DNA of 38,517 bases from Lachnospiraceae bacterium (GTDB taxonomy: Bacteria; Bacillota; Clostridia; Lachnospirales; Lachnospiraceae): contig JAFXQR010000120.1 of NCBI GenBank assembly GCA_017526985.1, forward strand, positions 1-38,517, in the 5' to 3' direction. Shown here in pieces: positions 7,605 through 14,874 of the stretch. Positions within the stretch are counted from its first letter, which is position 1, and every line of letters begins with the position of its first letter. Under the pieces are notes generated by a model. That model saw only the letters and a program-made list of their open reading frames with translations, did no database searches and was not told the DNA's origin. The position numbers were made by a program, and so were the translations under genes.

Positions 7605-8879
7605 ATGAAGAATAAGAAAAACATACCAGCTCTACGTTTTCCGGAATTTACTGATGCTTGGGAACAGCGTAAGTTGGGCGACATAATAGATAAACTGACA
7701 GGAGGAGCTTCGATTGCCCCTGATGATTATGTCGAAGAAGGATACAGAACTATTCCAAAAGGGGCAGTTAACGATACTGGCGTTGCTGATATGTCTGGTT
7801 GCAAATGTGTATCTGAAGTCTTCTTTAAGAAGAATATATCAAGTAAGACTTCGACAGGTGAGTTAGTAACATCATTGAGAGATTTAGTTCCGACAGCGCC
7901 TAATATGGGTAGAATTGTGCGTATATACGGCGATTCAGAGGACTTTCTTATGCCCCAAGGTGTATATAGCATAGTGTTAAAAAAGGATTCTGATGAAGAT
8001 TTTTTAATTGCATATTCTAACAGCCCTGATTATAGAAAAATAATTGCAACTGAAAAAAATGGTTCTACGCAGGTTCATATTCGTAATGGGGAATTTCTTA
8101 ATATAGATATTCCTGTTCCTACTTATGATGAACAAAAGAGAATTGGTGCAACAATAAAGAACCTCGACAACCTTATCACCCTTCATCAGCGTAAGTGCGA
8201 AGCAATCAAGAAATATAAAAAATGTATGCTTCAAAAAATGTTCCCTCAAAATGGGGAGGTTGTGCCGAAACTTCGTTTCCCGGGATTTCCTGACGATTGG
8301 GAACAGTGTAAGGTTGGAGAACTGGTAAAGGATCATAATGCAGGAATATATATAAGCAAAGATAATTATGGTGAAGGAACTAATGTTATAGGTGTTGGAA
8401 ACATATATGATAGTGACATTTTTGATGGCGAAATATATAGGCTTGGTCCAGTTGATGATGATAAGTTTTTACTTGAAGAAGGCGATCTGATTTACGGTGA
8501 ATCTTCGCTAGTTTTGGAAGGCATAGCAAGAACCGTTTGTGTCGGCAAAAATGGCGCCGGTAGTGCATTTGCATGGCATACCCGTAGAGTCAAACTTGAT
8601 AAAACAAAAGTTGATTCTCACTTTGCCACCTTAGAGTTAAATTATCATCCTGTAGTTAGAAAATATTTAATGAGTGTTGCAACACAAACGGCACTTACTG
8701 GAATGACGACAGATGGATATTTTAGTGCCCCTTTATTTCTTCCATCAATCCAAGAACAACGAAAAATAAGCGCTGTTTTCAAAGACATCGACAACCTTAT
8801 CACCCTTCATCAGCGTAAGTGTGATGTGTTGAAAGAATTGAAGCAGGGATTACTTCAGCACATGCTTGTGTCTGAGTAA
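7605..8879 (+). CDS. hsdS: Type I restriction-modification specificity subunit (HsdS)
   Basis: HsdS picks the two halves of the DNA target. The 424-residue protein has the typical two-fold layout: an N-terminal target recognition domain opening with PALRFPEFTDAWEQRKLGDI, a central conserved helix ending LDNLITLHQRKCEAIKK, a second recognition domain opening with PKLRFPGFPDDWEQCKVGEL, and a distal helix with IDNLITLHQRKCDVLKE. Recognition domains are clearly more AT-rich in codon use than hsdM or hsdR, as usual for exchanged modules. An exact 34-bp DNA repeat codes for both helices. The gene is complete; no invertase or silent hsdS fragment is next to it. The ATG at 7605 is four bases after the preceding stop, with GGGGAG upstream. 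Confidence 0.93.
   Translation: MKNKKNIPALRFPEFTDAWEQRKLGDIIDKLTGGASIAPDDYVEEGYRTIPKGAVNDTGVADMSGCKCVSEVFFKKNISSKTSTGELVTSLRDLVPTAPNMGRIVRIYGDSEDFLMPQGVYSIVLKKDSDEDFLIAYSNSPDYRKIIATEKNGSTQVHIRNGEFLNIDIPVPTYDEQKRIGATIKNLDNLITLHQRKCEAIKKYKKCMLQKMFPQNGEVVPKLRFPGFPDDWEQCKVGELVKDHNAGIYISKDNYGEGTNVIGVGNIYDSDIFDGEIYRLGPVDDDKFLLEEGDLIYGESSLVLEGIARTVCVGKNGAGSAFAWHTRRVKLDKTKVDSHFATLELNYHPVVRKYLMSVATQTALTGMTTDGYFSAPLFLPSIQEQRKISAVFKDIDNLITLHQRKCDVLKELKQGLLQHMLVSE
8164..8197 (+). repeat. 34-bp direct repeat in hsdS, central conserved helix copy
   Basis: The run beginning TCGACAACCTTATCACC and ending GCGTAAGTG is identical to 8788-8821, 624 bp downstream. It codes for the LDNLITLHQRKC helix. Such repeats are known sites for swapping recognition domains between hsdS alleles. 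Confidence 0.9.
8788..8821 (+). repeat. 34-bp direct repeat in hsdS, distal conserved helix copy
   Basis: Identical to 8164-8197. Recombination between the two would excise exactly 624 bp (208 codons), leaving an in-frame, single-domain half HsdS. Confidence 0.9.
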
Positions 8880-8917
8880 AGATATGTTTTGTAGAATACA
8901 TAGACGGAGAGAAATAC

Positions 8918-9535
8918 ATGAGAGCGGTAGAGTATTCGGGATGGGCGAGTGATATAGAGGAGTATTCCAAAATGATCAATTGTGTTAAGGATCAGATTCA
9001 CAGTGTTACGAAAAAATTGGATACACCTGACATTTCGGCAGATATCCTGAATACACTTATGGATAATATTTGCAAAACGCTTGATGAATGGACAGGAACA
9101 ACCTATGTCGGAGAAAAGAAAAATCCTAAAATCAGCAAAATGTATCAGATGTTCTTTATTGAATTATATTCGTTTGTTCTGGCTTGTCAAAAGAGTGAGA
9201 TAGAAGAACTCCGTGAGTTTGCCGGAAAAGTATTATATCGGGGAAAATTATTCCGATATCTTGGGCACGGAGATTGTCAGGATGATATAGAGTGCAGAGT
9301 AGAACCGGTTTATAATGATATATATGTATCCTGGAGTAAAAAGCGGGATAATAGTTATTTGAAAAGCAAGTTATACGGAACCATAACAGTGCTTTGTTGC
9401 GAAATTAAGGAGCCGTATTATGGGATAGATCTGGCTCCTTTTGGAGTGGTTCGGGCAGACGAGGCGGAAGTAGTATTTCCGACAGTTGAAAATACTATGT
9501 TAGAGGTTCGATATATCGAAGAAGAGGATAGGTAA
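8918..9535 (+). CDS. Putative mono-ADP-ribosyltransferase-fold protein at the end of the hsd operon
   Basis: This 205-residue protein is not part of a normal restriction system. Its C-terminal half shows the order of motifs expected for R-S-E class ADP-ribosyltransferases, which move ADP-ribose from NAD to a protein or nucleic acid: VLYRGK with R108, then YVSWSK (137-141) in the place of the STS motif, then DEAEVVFPT with E182-A-E184 matching the ExE motif and the typical following hydrophobic strand. Residues 1-90 are helical with no recognised domain. There is no signal peptide, so it would act inside the cell. It lies 38 bases after hsdS with GGAGAG before the ATG and no terminator between, so it is probably co-transcribed; module B terminates it. 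Motifs are short and I cannot run a profile search, so the function remains a proposal. Confidence 0.6.
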   Translation: MRAVEYSGWASDIEEYSKMINCVKDQIHSVTKKLDTPDISADILNTLMDNICKTLDEWTGTTYVGEKKNPKISKMYQMFFIELYSFVLACQKSEIEELREFAGKVLYRGKLFRYLGHGDCQDDIECRVEPVYNDIYVSWSKKRDNSYLKSKLYGTITVLCCEIKEPYYGIDLAPFGVVRADEAEVVFPTVENTMLEVRYIEEEDR

Positions 9536-9577
9536 TAGACATATTTCTAAAGAGAGCGATGAATAAAGGATTCTATT

Positions 9578-9636
9578 AAGAAATACCGTCGATTGTGATG
9601 GTATTTCTTGTTTTTATAGATTATTTATGATAATAT
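9578..9636 (+). repeat. Hairpin-promoter module, copy B (ends the hsd island, promoter for the M13 peptidase)
   Basis: A 13-bp stem AAGAAATACCGTC / GATGGTATTTCTT (9578-9609, one G-U pair) overlaps TTGTTT (9608-9613), followed after exactly 17 bp by TAATAT (9631-9636). It is 45 bases ahead of the peptidase ATG. Geometry matches copies A and C. Confidence 0.7.
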
Positions 9637-9680
9637 ATTGCTGTTTTGCGAGAAAAAAATAAAAGAGGGAGAAGTAAACT

Positions 9681-11828
9681 ATGAAACGAAAAGTGGTAAC
9701 CTTACTGCTTGCATCATCGCTTGTACTGTCCATGAGTGGATGCAAAGGCGCGGTGGAGAACGCGCCGCAGACGGAGCCGACCGAAGCTCCGGCAGAACAA
9801 CCGGCAGAACAACCGGCAGAAGCAACGTCCGAACCGACGGAAGAAGCACCGGCGGAAGTGGTAGAGGAAGGCGCTCTGGTAACGACCGGTGGCAAGCCGT
9901 GGATCGACTCGAATCTGAAGGAGAACATCACGGAAGGAATGGAATTATCCGCAAAGGATGATTTTCATCTGTATGTGAACTATGACTGGCTGAAGAATGC
10001 GCAGATCGAAGAAGGCAGAACTTATATTGGGGCGTTTTCCCAGGCATCGGATGCTACGGAAGAAAAAGCACTGGAGCTTTTGGAGGATGAGAGTCTGACA
10101 GGACACGATGCGGAATTGATCCAGGCATATTATAAAGCGCTTATGGATTGGGAGGCACGTGATGCTGCGGGAGTCACTCCGATCGAGGGTACCGTAGAAG
10201 CAATCAAAGCGATCAGCACTATGGAGGAACTGTCAGACTTTATCTGTGATATGGATGCCAGCTATTTTGTGCCGGTATTAACATCTCCGGGGAATACACT
10301 CTCCTTTGAGGACTCTGAGAGTTATATCACTTATATCAATAATGACAGCCTGCTGTTAGGCGATCCGGCAGAGTACAGCGAGCGTACCGAAATGGGGGAT
10401 CGTACCTATGAAGCAAACCTTGCTCTGACTAAGGCAATGCTGACAAGACTTGGTTACACTGAGGACGAAGCTACGGCTATGTTTGAGGATGTGATCGCGT
10501 TTGAGACCAAGATCGCGGAAGTGTCTCTGACCAGTGCAGACGCTATGAGCCCGGACATTATCGACAAGATCAACAATGTGTACTCGCCGGAAGAATTGAA
10601 GGAACTGGAAACGACTTATCCTTTAACCCGTTACATTGAAGCCTGCGGATATGGGAATGCCAATAGTTATATCGTTTATGAGCCTGCGGTGATCGAGCGG
10701 ATCAATGAACTGTATACCGAAGAAAATCTGGAAACCATCAAAAACAGTATGCTGATCGGTTATGTGACGGATATGGCGTCCCTGCTGGATAATGAGGCGT
10801 ATGATGCTTATATTGATGCAGGAAGTATTGTGGATGGTTCTACCGGCCGCGAGGATTACGCTAAGGTGGCAGCATCCAGAGTGCGCGGTTCTCTGATGAC
10901 GCCTATGGACCGGGCTTACCTGGAGCGTTACGATGCTACAGAGAAAAAGGAACGTATCACCAAGATCTGTGAAGAGGTTATCGCTGTATACCGCGATATG
11001 CTTGCAGAAGAGGAATGGCTTTCGGATGAGACCAGAGATCTGGCAATCGAAAAGCTGGATGCCATCACGATCAATGCCGTATATCCGGACAAGTGGACGG
11101 ATTACAGTAAGCTTGACCTGAACGGGCTGTCTCTGTATGAATGTCAGAAAGCGATTACGCAGTTTTACTGGGATCAGGACATCGCAAACACAAACGGCAA
11201 AGTAGACCATGAGATCTGGGACTTTGATATCCTGGAAGCAAATGCATACTATAACCCGCAGGACAATTCCATAAACATGATCCTGGGACTTCTGGAAGAG
11301 CCGTTTTACTATGACGGTATTAGCGATGAAGAGCTGATGGGGTCCATCGGTGTTGTGATCGGTCACGAGATCAGCCATGCTTTTGATACCAACGGTGCGC
11401 AGTTTGACAAGTATGGTAACTATTCCGACTGGTGGACGGATGAGGACTATGACGCATTTATGGAGCGGGCGGACAAGCTGGCAGCATACTATGACGGAAT
11501 CACGGTATGGGAAGGACAGAATGTACCGGGCCAGAATATCCAGACAGAAGCCATCGCGGATATTACCGGTATGAAGGCAATCCTGAAGATCGCAGAGGGT
11601 ATGGAGGGATTTGACTATGACAAGTTCTTTACTTCATATGCGAAAGTATGGCGTGAGCTGGATACCAGAGAGATGGAATTCTATTACTGCACACAGGATT
11701 CCCATCCGCTGGCATTCCTGCGTACCAATGTAACGCTGCAGCAGTTTGATGAATTCCTGGAAACCTATGATATTCAGGAAGGTGACAACATGTATCTGGC
11801 ACCTGAGAACCGTATTACGGTGTGGTAA
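9681..11828 (+). CDS. M13 family zinc metallopeptidase lipoprotein (PepO/neprilysin-like)
   Basis: A 715-residue endopeptidase of the neprilysin family that probably trims peptides at the cell surface. A lipoprotein signal ends in LVLSMSGC (C21), then comes a 30-residue Pro/Glu/Ala/Thr linker containing a 12-bp tandem DNA repeat (9789-9821). The helical M13 N-domain follows, beginning at DDFHLYVNYDWL. The catalytic domain has the zinc motif HEISH (H562, E563, H566) and the third-ligand helix TEAIADITG with E623 and D627. The end YLAPENRITVW matches the usual M13 C-terminus, so the protein is complete. AGAGGGAGAAG precedes the ATG. It is monocistronic, between hairpin modules B and C. Natural substrates are unknown. 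Confidence 0.92.
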   Translation: MKRKVVTLLLASSLVLSMSGCKGAVENAPQTEPTEAPAEQPAEQPAEATSEPTEEAPAEVVEEGALVTTGGKPWIDSNLKENITEGMELSAKDDFHLYVNYDWLKNAQIEEGRTYIGAFSQASDATEEKALELLEDESLTGHDAELIQAYYKALMDWEARDAAGVTPIEGTVEAIKAISTMEELSDFICDMDASYFVPVLTSPGNTLSFEDSESYITYINNDSLLLGDPAEYSERTEMGDRTYEANLALTKAMLTRLGYTEDEATAMFEDVIAFETKIAEVSLTSADAMSPDIIDKINNVYSPEELKELETTYPLTRYIEACGYGNANSYIVYEPAVIERINELYTEENLETIKNSMLIGYVTDMASLLDNEAYDAYIDAGSIVDGSTGREDYAKVAASRVRGSLMTPMDRAYLERYDATEKKERITKICEEVIAVYRDMLAEEEWLSDETRDLAIEKLDAITINAVYPDKWTDYSKLDLNGLSLYECQKAITQFYWDQDIANTNGKVDHEIWDFDILEANAYYNPQDNSINMILGLLEEPFYYDGISDEELMGSIGVVIGHEISHAFDTNGAQFDKYGNYSDWWTDEDYDAFMERADKLAAYYDGITVWEGQNVPGQNIQTEAIADITGMKAILKIAEGMEGFDYDKFFTSYAKVWRELDTREMEFYYCTQDSHPLAFLRTNVTLQQFDEFLETYDIQEGDNMYLAPENRITVW

Positions 11829-11863
11829 GAAGTAACTATCATAACAATTGTAATGAGAATGAA

Positions 11864-11921
11864 AAGAAATACCGTCAAAATGACGGTATTTCTTGTTTTT
11901 TGCGCTTATTTTTGGTAAAAT
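11864..11921 (+). repeat. Hairpin-promoter module, copy C (peptidase terminator, promoter for next gene)
   Basis: A perfect 13-bp stem AAGAAATACCGTC / GACGGTATTTCTT (11864-11894, loop AAAAT) runs into a T tract that also forms TTGTTT (11893-11898). After 17 bp comes TAAAAT (11916-11921). The hairpin loop is identical to copy A. Confidence 0.75.
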
Positions 11922-11998
11922 ATTATATGTATAAAGTAATTATGTATGAGAAACAGGGATGTTTTCATTAAAAAATTTAAATCATGGAGGAAAATACT

Positions 11999-12259
11999 AT
12001 GACACCGACATTTATTATGGTTCAGACGAAGCATGAGGAGATCTTTCTGTTCCGTTATACGGATTATCAGATGGATGTGAAGGCTTTTCAGGAGAATGGT
12101 GTAGTGATCATCACGCATAAGAGAGGAGATGGCGTTGGGGATTTCTTTGCGGCAAAGGAAAGCATTTCCTATGTATGCTGCGTAGACGAGGAAGATCCTG
12201 ATTCTCTGGATTACAATTATATCTTCGACGATTCTCTGCTGGGGAATCCGGAGGAATAA
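11999..12259 (+). CDS. Small conserved-looking hypothetical protein
   Basis: An 86-residue acidic cytoplasmic protein that I cannot assign. It begins MTPTFIMVQTKHEEIFLFRY and ends with an acidic run (CVDEEDPDSLDYNYIFDDSLL). The ATG at 11999 is chosen because GGAGG (11986-11990) lies eight bases before it; a frame-compatible ATG at 11984 would place that ribosome binding site inside the gene. Beta-strands separated by short turns suggest a small compact domain. It is transcribed from the promoter in hairpin module C, 78 bases upstream, and a hairpin separates it from the YolD-like gene. Confidence 0.65.
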   Translation: MTPTFIMVQTKHEEIFLFRYTDYQMDVKAFQENGVVIITHKRGDGVGDFFAAKESISYVCCVDEEDPDSLDYNYIFDDSLLGNPEE

Positions 12260-12287
12260 GTGACAAACTAAAAAAGCAAGGAAACGT

Positions 12288-12330
12288 AAATAGCATACCT
12301 TGGCTTTTGCTTGCCGGAGGTATGCTATTT
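12288..12330. repeat. 13-bp inverted repeat ahead of the YolD-like gene
   Basis: AAATAGCATACCT (12288-12300) and AGGTATGCTATTT (12318-12330) are perfectly complementary with a 17-base loop. There is no T tract after the stem, so it is either a poor terminator or a regulatory hairpin/operator 22 bases before the TTG start. Confidence 0.6.
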
Positions 12331-12352
12331 CTGGGAGCAGGGGAGTTTTCCG

Positions 12353-12802
12353 TTGGCAATAAAAAACGCAAGAATCGAATATGCGGATATCATCGATCTG
12401 CCGCATCATCAGTCTGCGACGCGCAAGCATATGAGTTTGTATGACCGTGCGGCGCAGTTTTCGCCGTTTGCGGCTTTGTCCGGATATGATGATATGGTCA
12501 TAGAAGAGGCGCGTAGAACGGATGAGATGACTGTGCTGGAGGATTGGGATAAGGATGAGATCGGGCGCAAACTGGCGTGGATCGATGAGAGGATTCAGAG
12601 AGGAAGTCATCCGGAAGTTTTGCTCACTTATTTTGTCCCGGATGAAAAGAAATCCGGTGGGACCTATATTACCGCACGGGAACAGATCAAGCGGATCGAT
12701 GCGACCGATCAGCAGGTCGTTTTGATGCGGACTACGGAGATCGGACATGTGAACCTGACCATTGATTTTAACAAGCTGGCAGACATACAGGAAGTGGATT
12801 GA
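12353..12802 (+). CDS. YolD-like family protein (partner of Y-family polymerases)
   Basis: A 149-residue member of the YolD-like family, small proteins usually encoded next to UvrX/DinB-type error-prone polymerases in Firmicutes. The family signature HMSLYDRAAQFSPFAALSGY (about residues 27-46) is clear, followed by the acidic helix IEEARRTDE and a C-terminal beta segment (VVLMRTTEIGHVNLTIDF). The start is taken as TTG at 12353, seven bases after AGGGGAG (12339-12345); an in-frame TTG at 12311 lies inside a hairpin and lacks a binding site. Its expected polymerase partner is not adjacent: a two-component system separates them. After the TGA at 12800 the same frame stays open for 19 plausible codons to 12862, so the natural end may have been longer. 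Confidence 0.8.
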   Translation: MAIKNARIEYADIIDLPHHQSATRKHMSLYDRAAQFSPFAALSGYDDMVIEEARRTDEMTVLEDWDKDEIGRKLAWIDERIQRGSHPEVLLTYFVPDEKKSGGTYITAREQIKRIDATDQQVVLMRTTEIGHVNLTIDFNKLADIQEVD

Positions 12803-12870
12803 ACAGGCGCGCTTGACGGATTGGAGTATTTGGAACCGGACGATGCGCTTTGGAAAAGATAGGAGATACT

Positions 12871-13551
12871 ATGAGAATACTGATCGTGGAAGATGAAGTA
12901 TCGCTGGCGAAACTGGTGGCGGACCGTCTGCAGAGAGATCATTATACGGTGGATATTTCGCATGACGGAGAAGAGGGTCTGGATAATGCATTATCCGGGA
13001 TGTATGATCTGATCATACTGGATATTATGCTGCCGAAGAAAAACGGTATTGAGATCTTAAAAGAGGTGCGCAGGGAAAACCGGGAAGTCAAAATCATCAT
13101 GCTGACGGCCAAGGCAGAGCTGGAAGACCGCCTGCTGGGGTTTGGAAACGGGGCGAATGATTATGTGCCGAAACCATTTCATATTGATGAATTGGCAGCC
13201 CGTGTGAATGCACAGCTGAATCTGGGAAAAGCCGTAGATAATGTGTTGGAATACGGAGATATTGTCCTGGATTATAAAGCCTCCAAACTGCGCTGTACGA
13301 AGAATCAGGAAGATGTAGGGATCAATCACAAAGAGTTTCAGCTGATCGAAGATTTGATGAGTAATGCAGGCCAGATCCTGTCGAAGGAGCTGATCTATGA
13401 CCGCGTGTGGGGGATGGAATCGGATTCGGTATCCAACAATCTGGAAGCGTATATGTCCTTTCTGCGTAAAAAACTGAAGGTGATCGGATCGGCGGTTTCC
13501 ATCAAGAGCATCCGTAATATGGGATATCGCCTGGAGTATGAAGAATTATGA
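12871..13551 (+). CDS. OmpR-family response regulator
   Basis: A 227-residue two-component transcription factor. The receiver domain (1-115) has the acidic pocket at VEDE, the phosphoacceptor D51 in LIILDIMLPKKNG, a conserved T in MLTAKAE, and K in VPKPF. The winged-helix DNA-binding domain (about 128-227) ends with the recognition and wing segment SNNLEAYMSFLRKKLK...IRNMGYRLE. The ATG at 12871 follows AGGAG at 12861-12865. The stop overlaps the kinase ATG by four bases (ATGA), so the pair is co-translated. It sits directly behind the YolD-like gene and may share its transcript. Confidence 0.93.
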   Translation: MRILIVEDEVSLAKLVADRLQRDHYTVDISHDGEEGLDNALSGMYDLIILDIMLPKKNGIEILKEVRRENREVKIIMLTAKAELEDRLLGFGNGANDYVPKPFHIDELAARVNAQLNLGKAVDNVLEYGDIVLDYKASKLRCTKNQEDVGINHKEFQLIEDLMSNAGQILSKELIYDRVWGMESDSVSNNLEAYMSFLRKKLKVIGSAVSIKSIRNMGYRLEYEEL

Positions 13552-14645
13552 AGGAATTACGAAGAAAAACAAATCTGACGATCATTTTCATACTCAGCAT
13601 TATCCTGGTGGTAGTACTGGTGCTCTTAAATGTGCGTAGTTATACCCGGGAGCAGGAGGATATCCGCAGAAGCCTGAATATGCTGGATAACCGTATGGGC
13701 CCGCGAAATGGGTTTGGGCGCGGAATGGATGTTCCGGGGGAGCCACCAAAAACGGGGAATCCGGAAAAGGATTTTGTACCGGACGGACCGATACCGCCGG
13801 AAGGGATACCGGAGGAGCCGCAGGATATGGGAAATCTGATGATCCTGGACCACGAACTGTATGTGGTGGAAGTGCAGGACGGTGCAGTAAGCAATATCTA
13901 CAGTCTGGGAAATGCATCGGAAGATTTTGATATCCGGAAGGCAGCGGAGGAAATCCTGACAAAAGAGAGTAAAGATGCATTGTATGCAGAAAATCTGTAT
14001 TTCGGCGGATATTCTTATCAGTATCATTACGATCGATCCATTGTGATCCTGAATAATGCAGAGTCGTCAAAAAAACTGCGGGAACTTATGCTGGAATCTT
14101 TATTGCTCCTGATCGTTGCAGAAGGAGTCATTGTACTTCTGGCGCGGTTGATCACCCGTTGGATCACGAAACCGGCGGAGGAGGCGTTTGCAAGACAGAA
14201 GGAATTTATCGCAGATGCGTCACATGAATTGAAGACGCCGTTAGCTGTGATCATGGCATCGGCGGATGAGATGCAGGCACCGGAAACACAGCAGAAATAT
14301 CTGGAAAACATACGCTATGAGGCCGACCGGATGAGCCGCCTGATCGCCGGACTTTTGAATCTGTCGAAGTTGGAGAATGGTGAGGATATTGCATCATATA
14401 AAGAAGAAGATCTGTCGCGTATCCTGGAGAAAACCTGTCTGGCTTATGAAGGGGTAGCTTTTGAACAGGGAGTGTTGATCGACACGGATATTGAAGAAGA
14501 GATGCTCCTGAAATGCAATAAGGATGAAATGGAACAGATGGCAGCCACGCTCCTGGATAATGCGGTACGGCACAGCCATAAGGACAATACGGTACGGATG
14601 AAGCTGAATATAACCGCAAAAAGGGACTTATTCAGATCGATGTGA
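13548..14645 (+). CDS. Sensor histidine kinase, N-terminal part of a frameshifted gene
   Basis: This frame holds the sensor and most of the transmitter of the kinase paired with the upstream regulator. A first membrane helix (about 10-27) is followed by an extracellular domain with an unusual Pro/Gly/Arg-rich start (residues 45-95) and a second helix (about 180-202). The H-box FIADASHELKTP gives the phosphorylated H226, and the N-box appears in ATLLDNAVRHSH. Translation then leaves frame: the run of five A at 14618-14622 is one base short, so the protein ends in an unrelated RDLFRSM after 365 residues. The missing D, F and G boxes are in the next frame (14642-14854). As read, the kinase lacks most of its ATP site and should be inactive unless the ribosome slips -1. 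Confidence 0.88.
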   Translation: MKELRRKTNLTIIFILSIILVVVLVLLNVRSYTREQEDIRRSLNMLDNRMGPRNGFGRGMDVPGEPPKTGNPEKDFVPDGPIPPEGIPEEPQDMGNLMILDHELYVVEVQDGAVSNIYSLGNASEDFDIRKAAEEILTKESKDALYAENLYFGGYSYQYHYDRSIVILNNAESSKKLRELMLESLLLLIVAEGVIVLLARLITRWITKPAEEAFARQKEFIADASHELKTPLAVIMASADEMQAPETQQKYLENIRYEADRMSRLIAGLLNLSKLENGEDIASYKEEDLSRILEKTCLAYEGVAFEQGVLIDTDIEEEMLLKCNKDEMEQMAATLLDNAVRHSHKDNTVRMKLNITAKRDLFRSM

Positions 14646-14854
14646 TCAATTGCGGTGATCCGATCCCGGCGGAGGATGAAGAAAAGATCTTTGAACGTTT
14701 TTACCGTGCAGACAAGTCCAGAAGCCGGTCGGAGAACCGCTATGGCCTGGGATTGGCCATAGCCAGAAGGATTGCCAGAAATCATAACGGGGATATCCGG
14801 GCACATTCCGAAAACGGGGAGACGATCTTTCATGTAGAACTGCACAGGGTATAA
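14642..14854 (+). CDS. Sensor histidine kinase, C-terminal ATP-binding fragment
   Basis: This 70-residue frame completes the kinase interrupted upstream: INCGDPIP (D/G1 box), EKIFERFYRADKSRSR (F box) and YGLGLAIARRIA (G2 box), then the final strand GETIFHVELHRV. Reading back in the same frame gives KKGLIQIDVINCGD, the natural join to the kinase N-part across the A5 run at 14618-14622. The GTG at 14642 is only the first possible start; there is no ribosome binding site, so separate translation is unlikely. Adding a single A restores one kinase of about 435 residues. Confidence 0.75.
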   Translation: MINCGDPIPAEDEEKIFERFYRADKSRSRSENRYGLGLAIARRIARNHNGDIRAHSENGETIFHVELHRV

Positions 14855-14874
14855 AGAGCAGGAAAAGACGGAGA

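Noticed and set aside
9789-9821. A CRISPR or other spaced repeat array
   Set aside because: The three 12-bp units are contiguous in-frame codons for a PAEQ-type linker; there are no spacers.
14611-14630. Programmed -1 frameshift in the kinase gene
   Set aside because: The slip site (A AAA AGG) is not a classic heptamer and kinases of this family are not known to use it; an indel in the homopolymer is simpler. It is kept only as an alternative.
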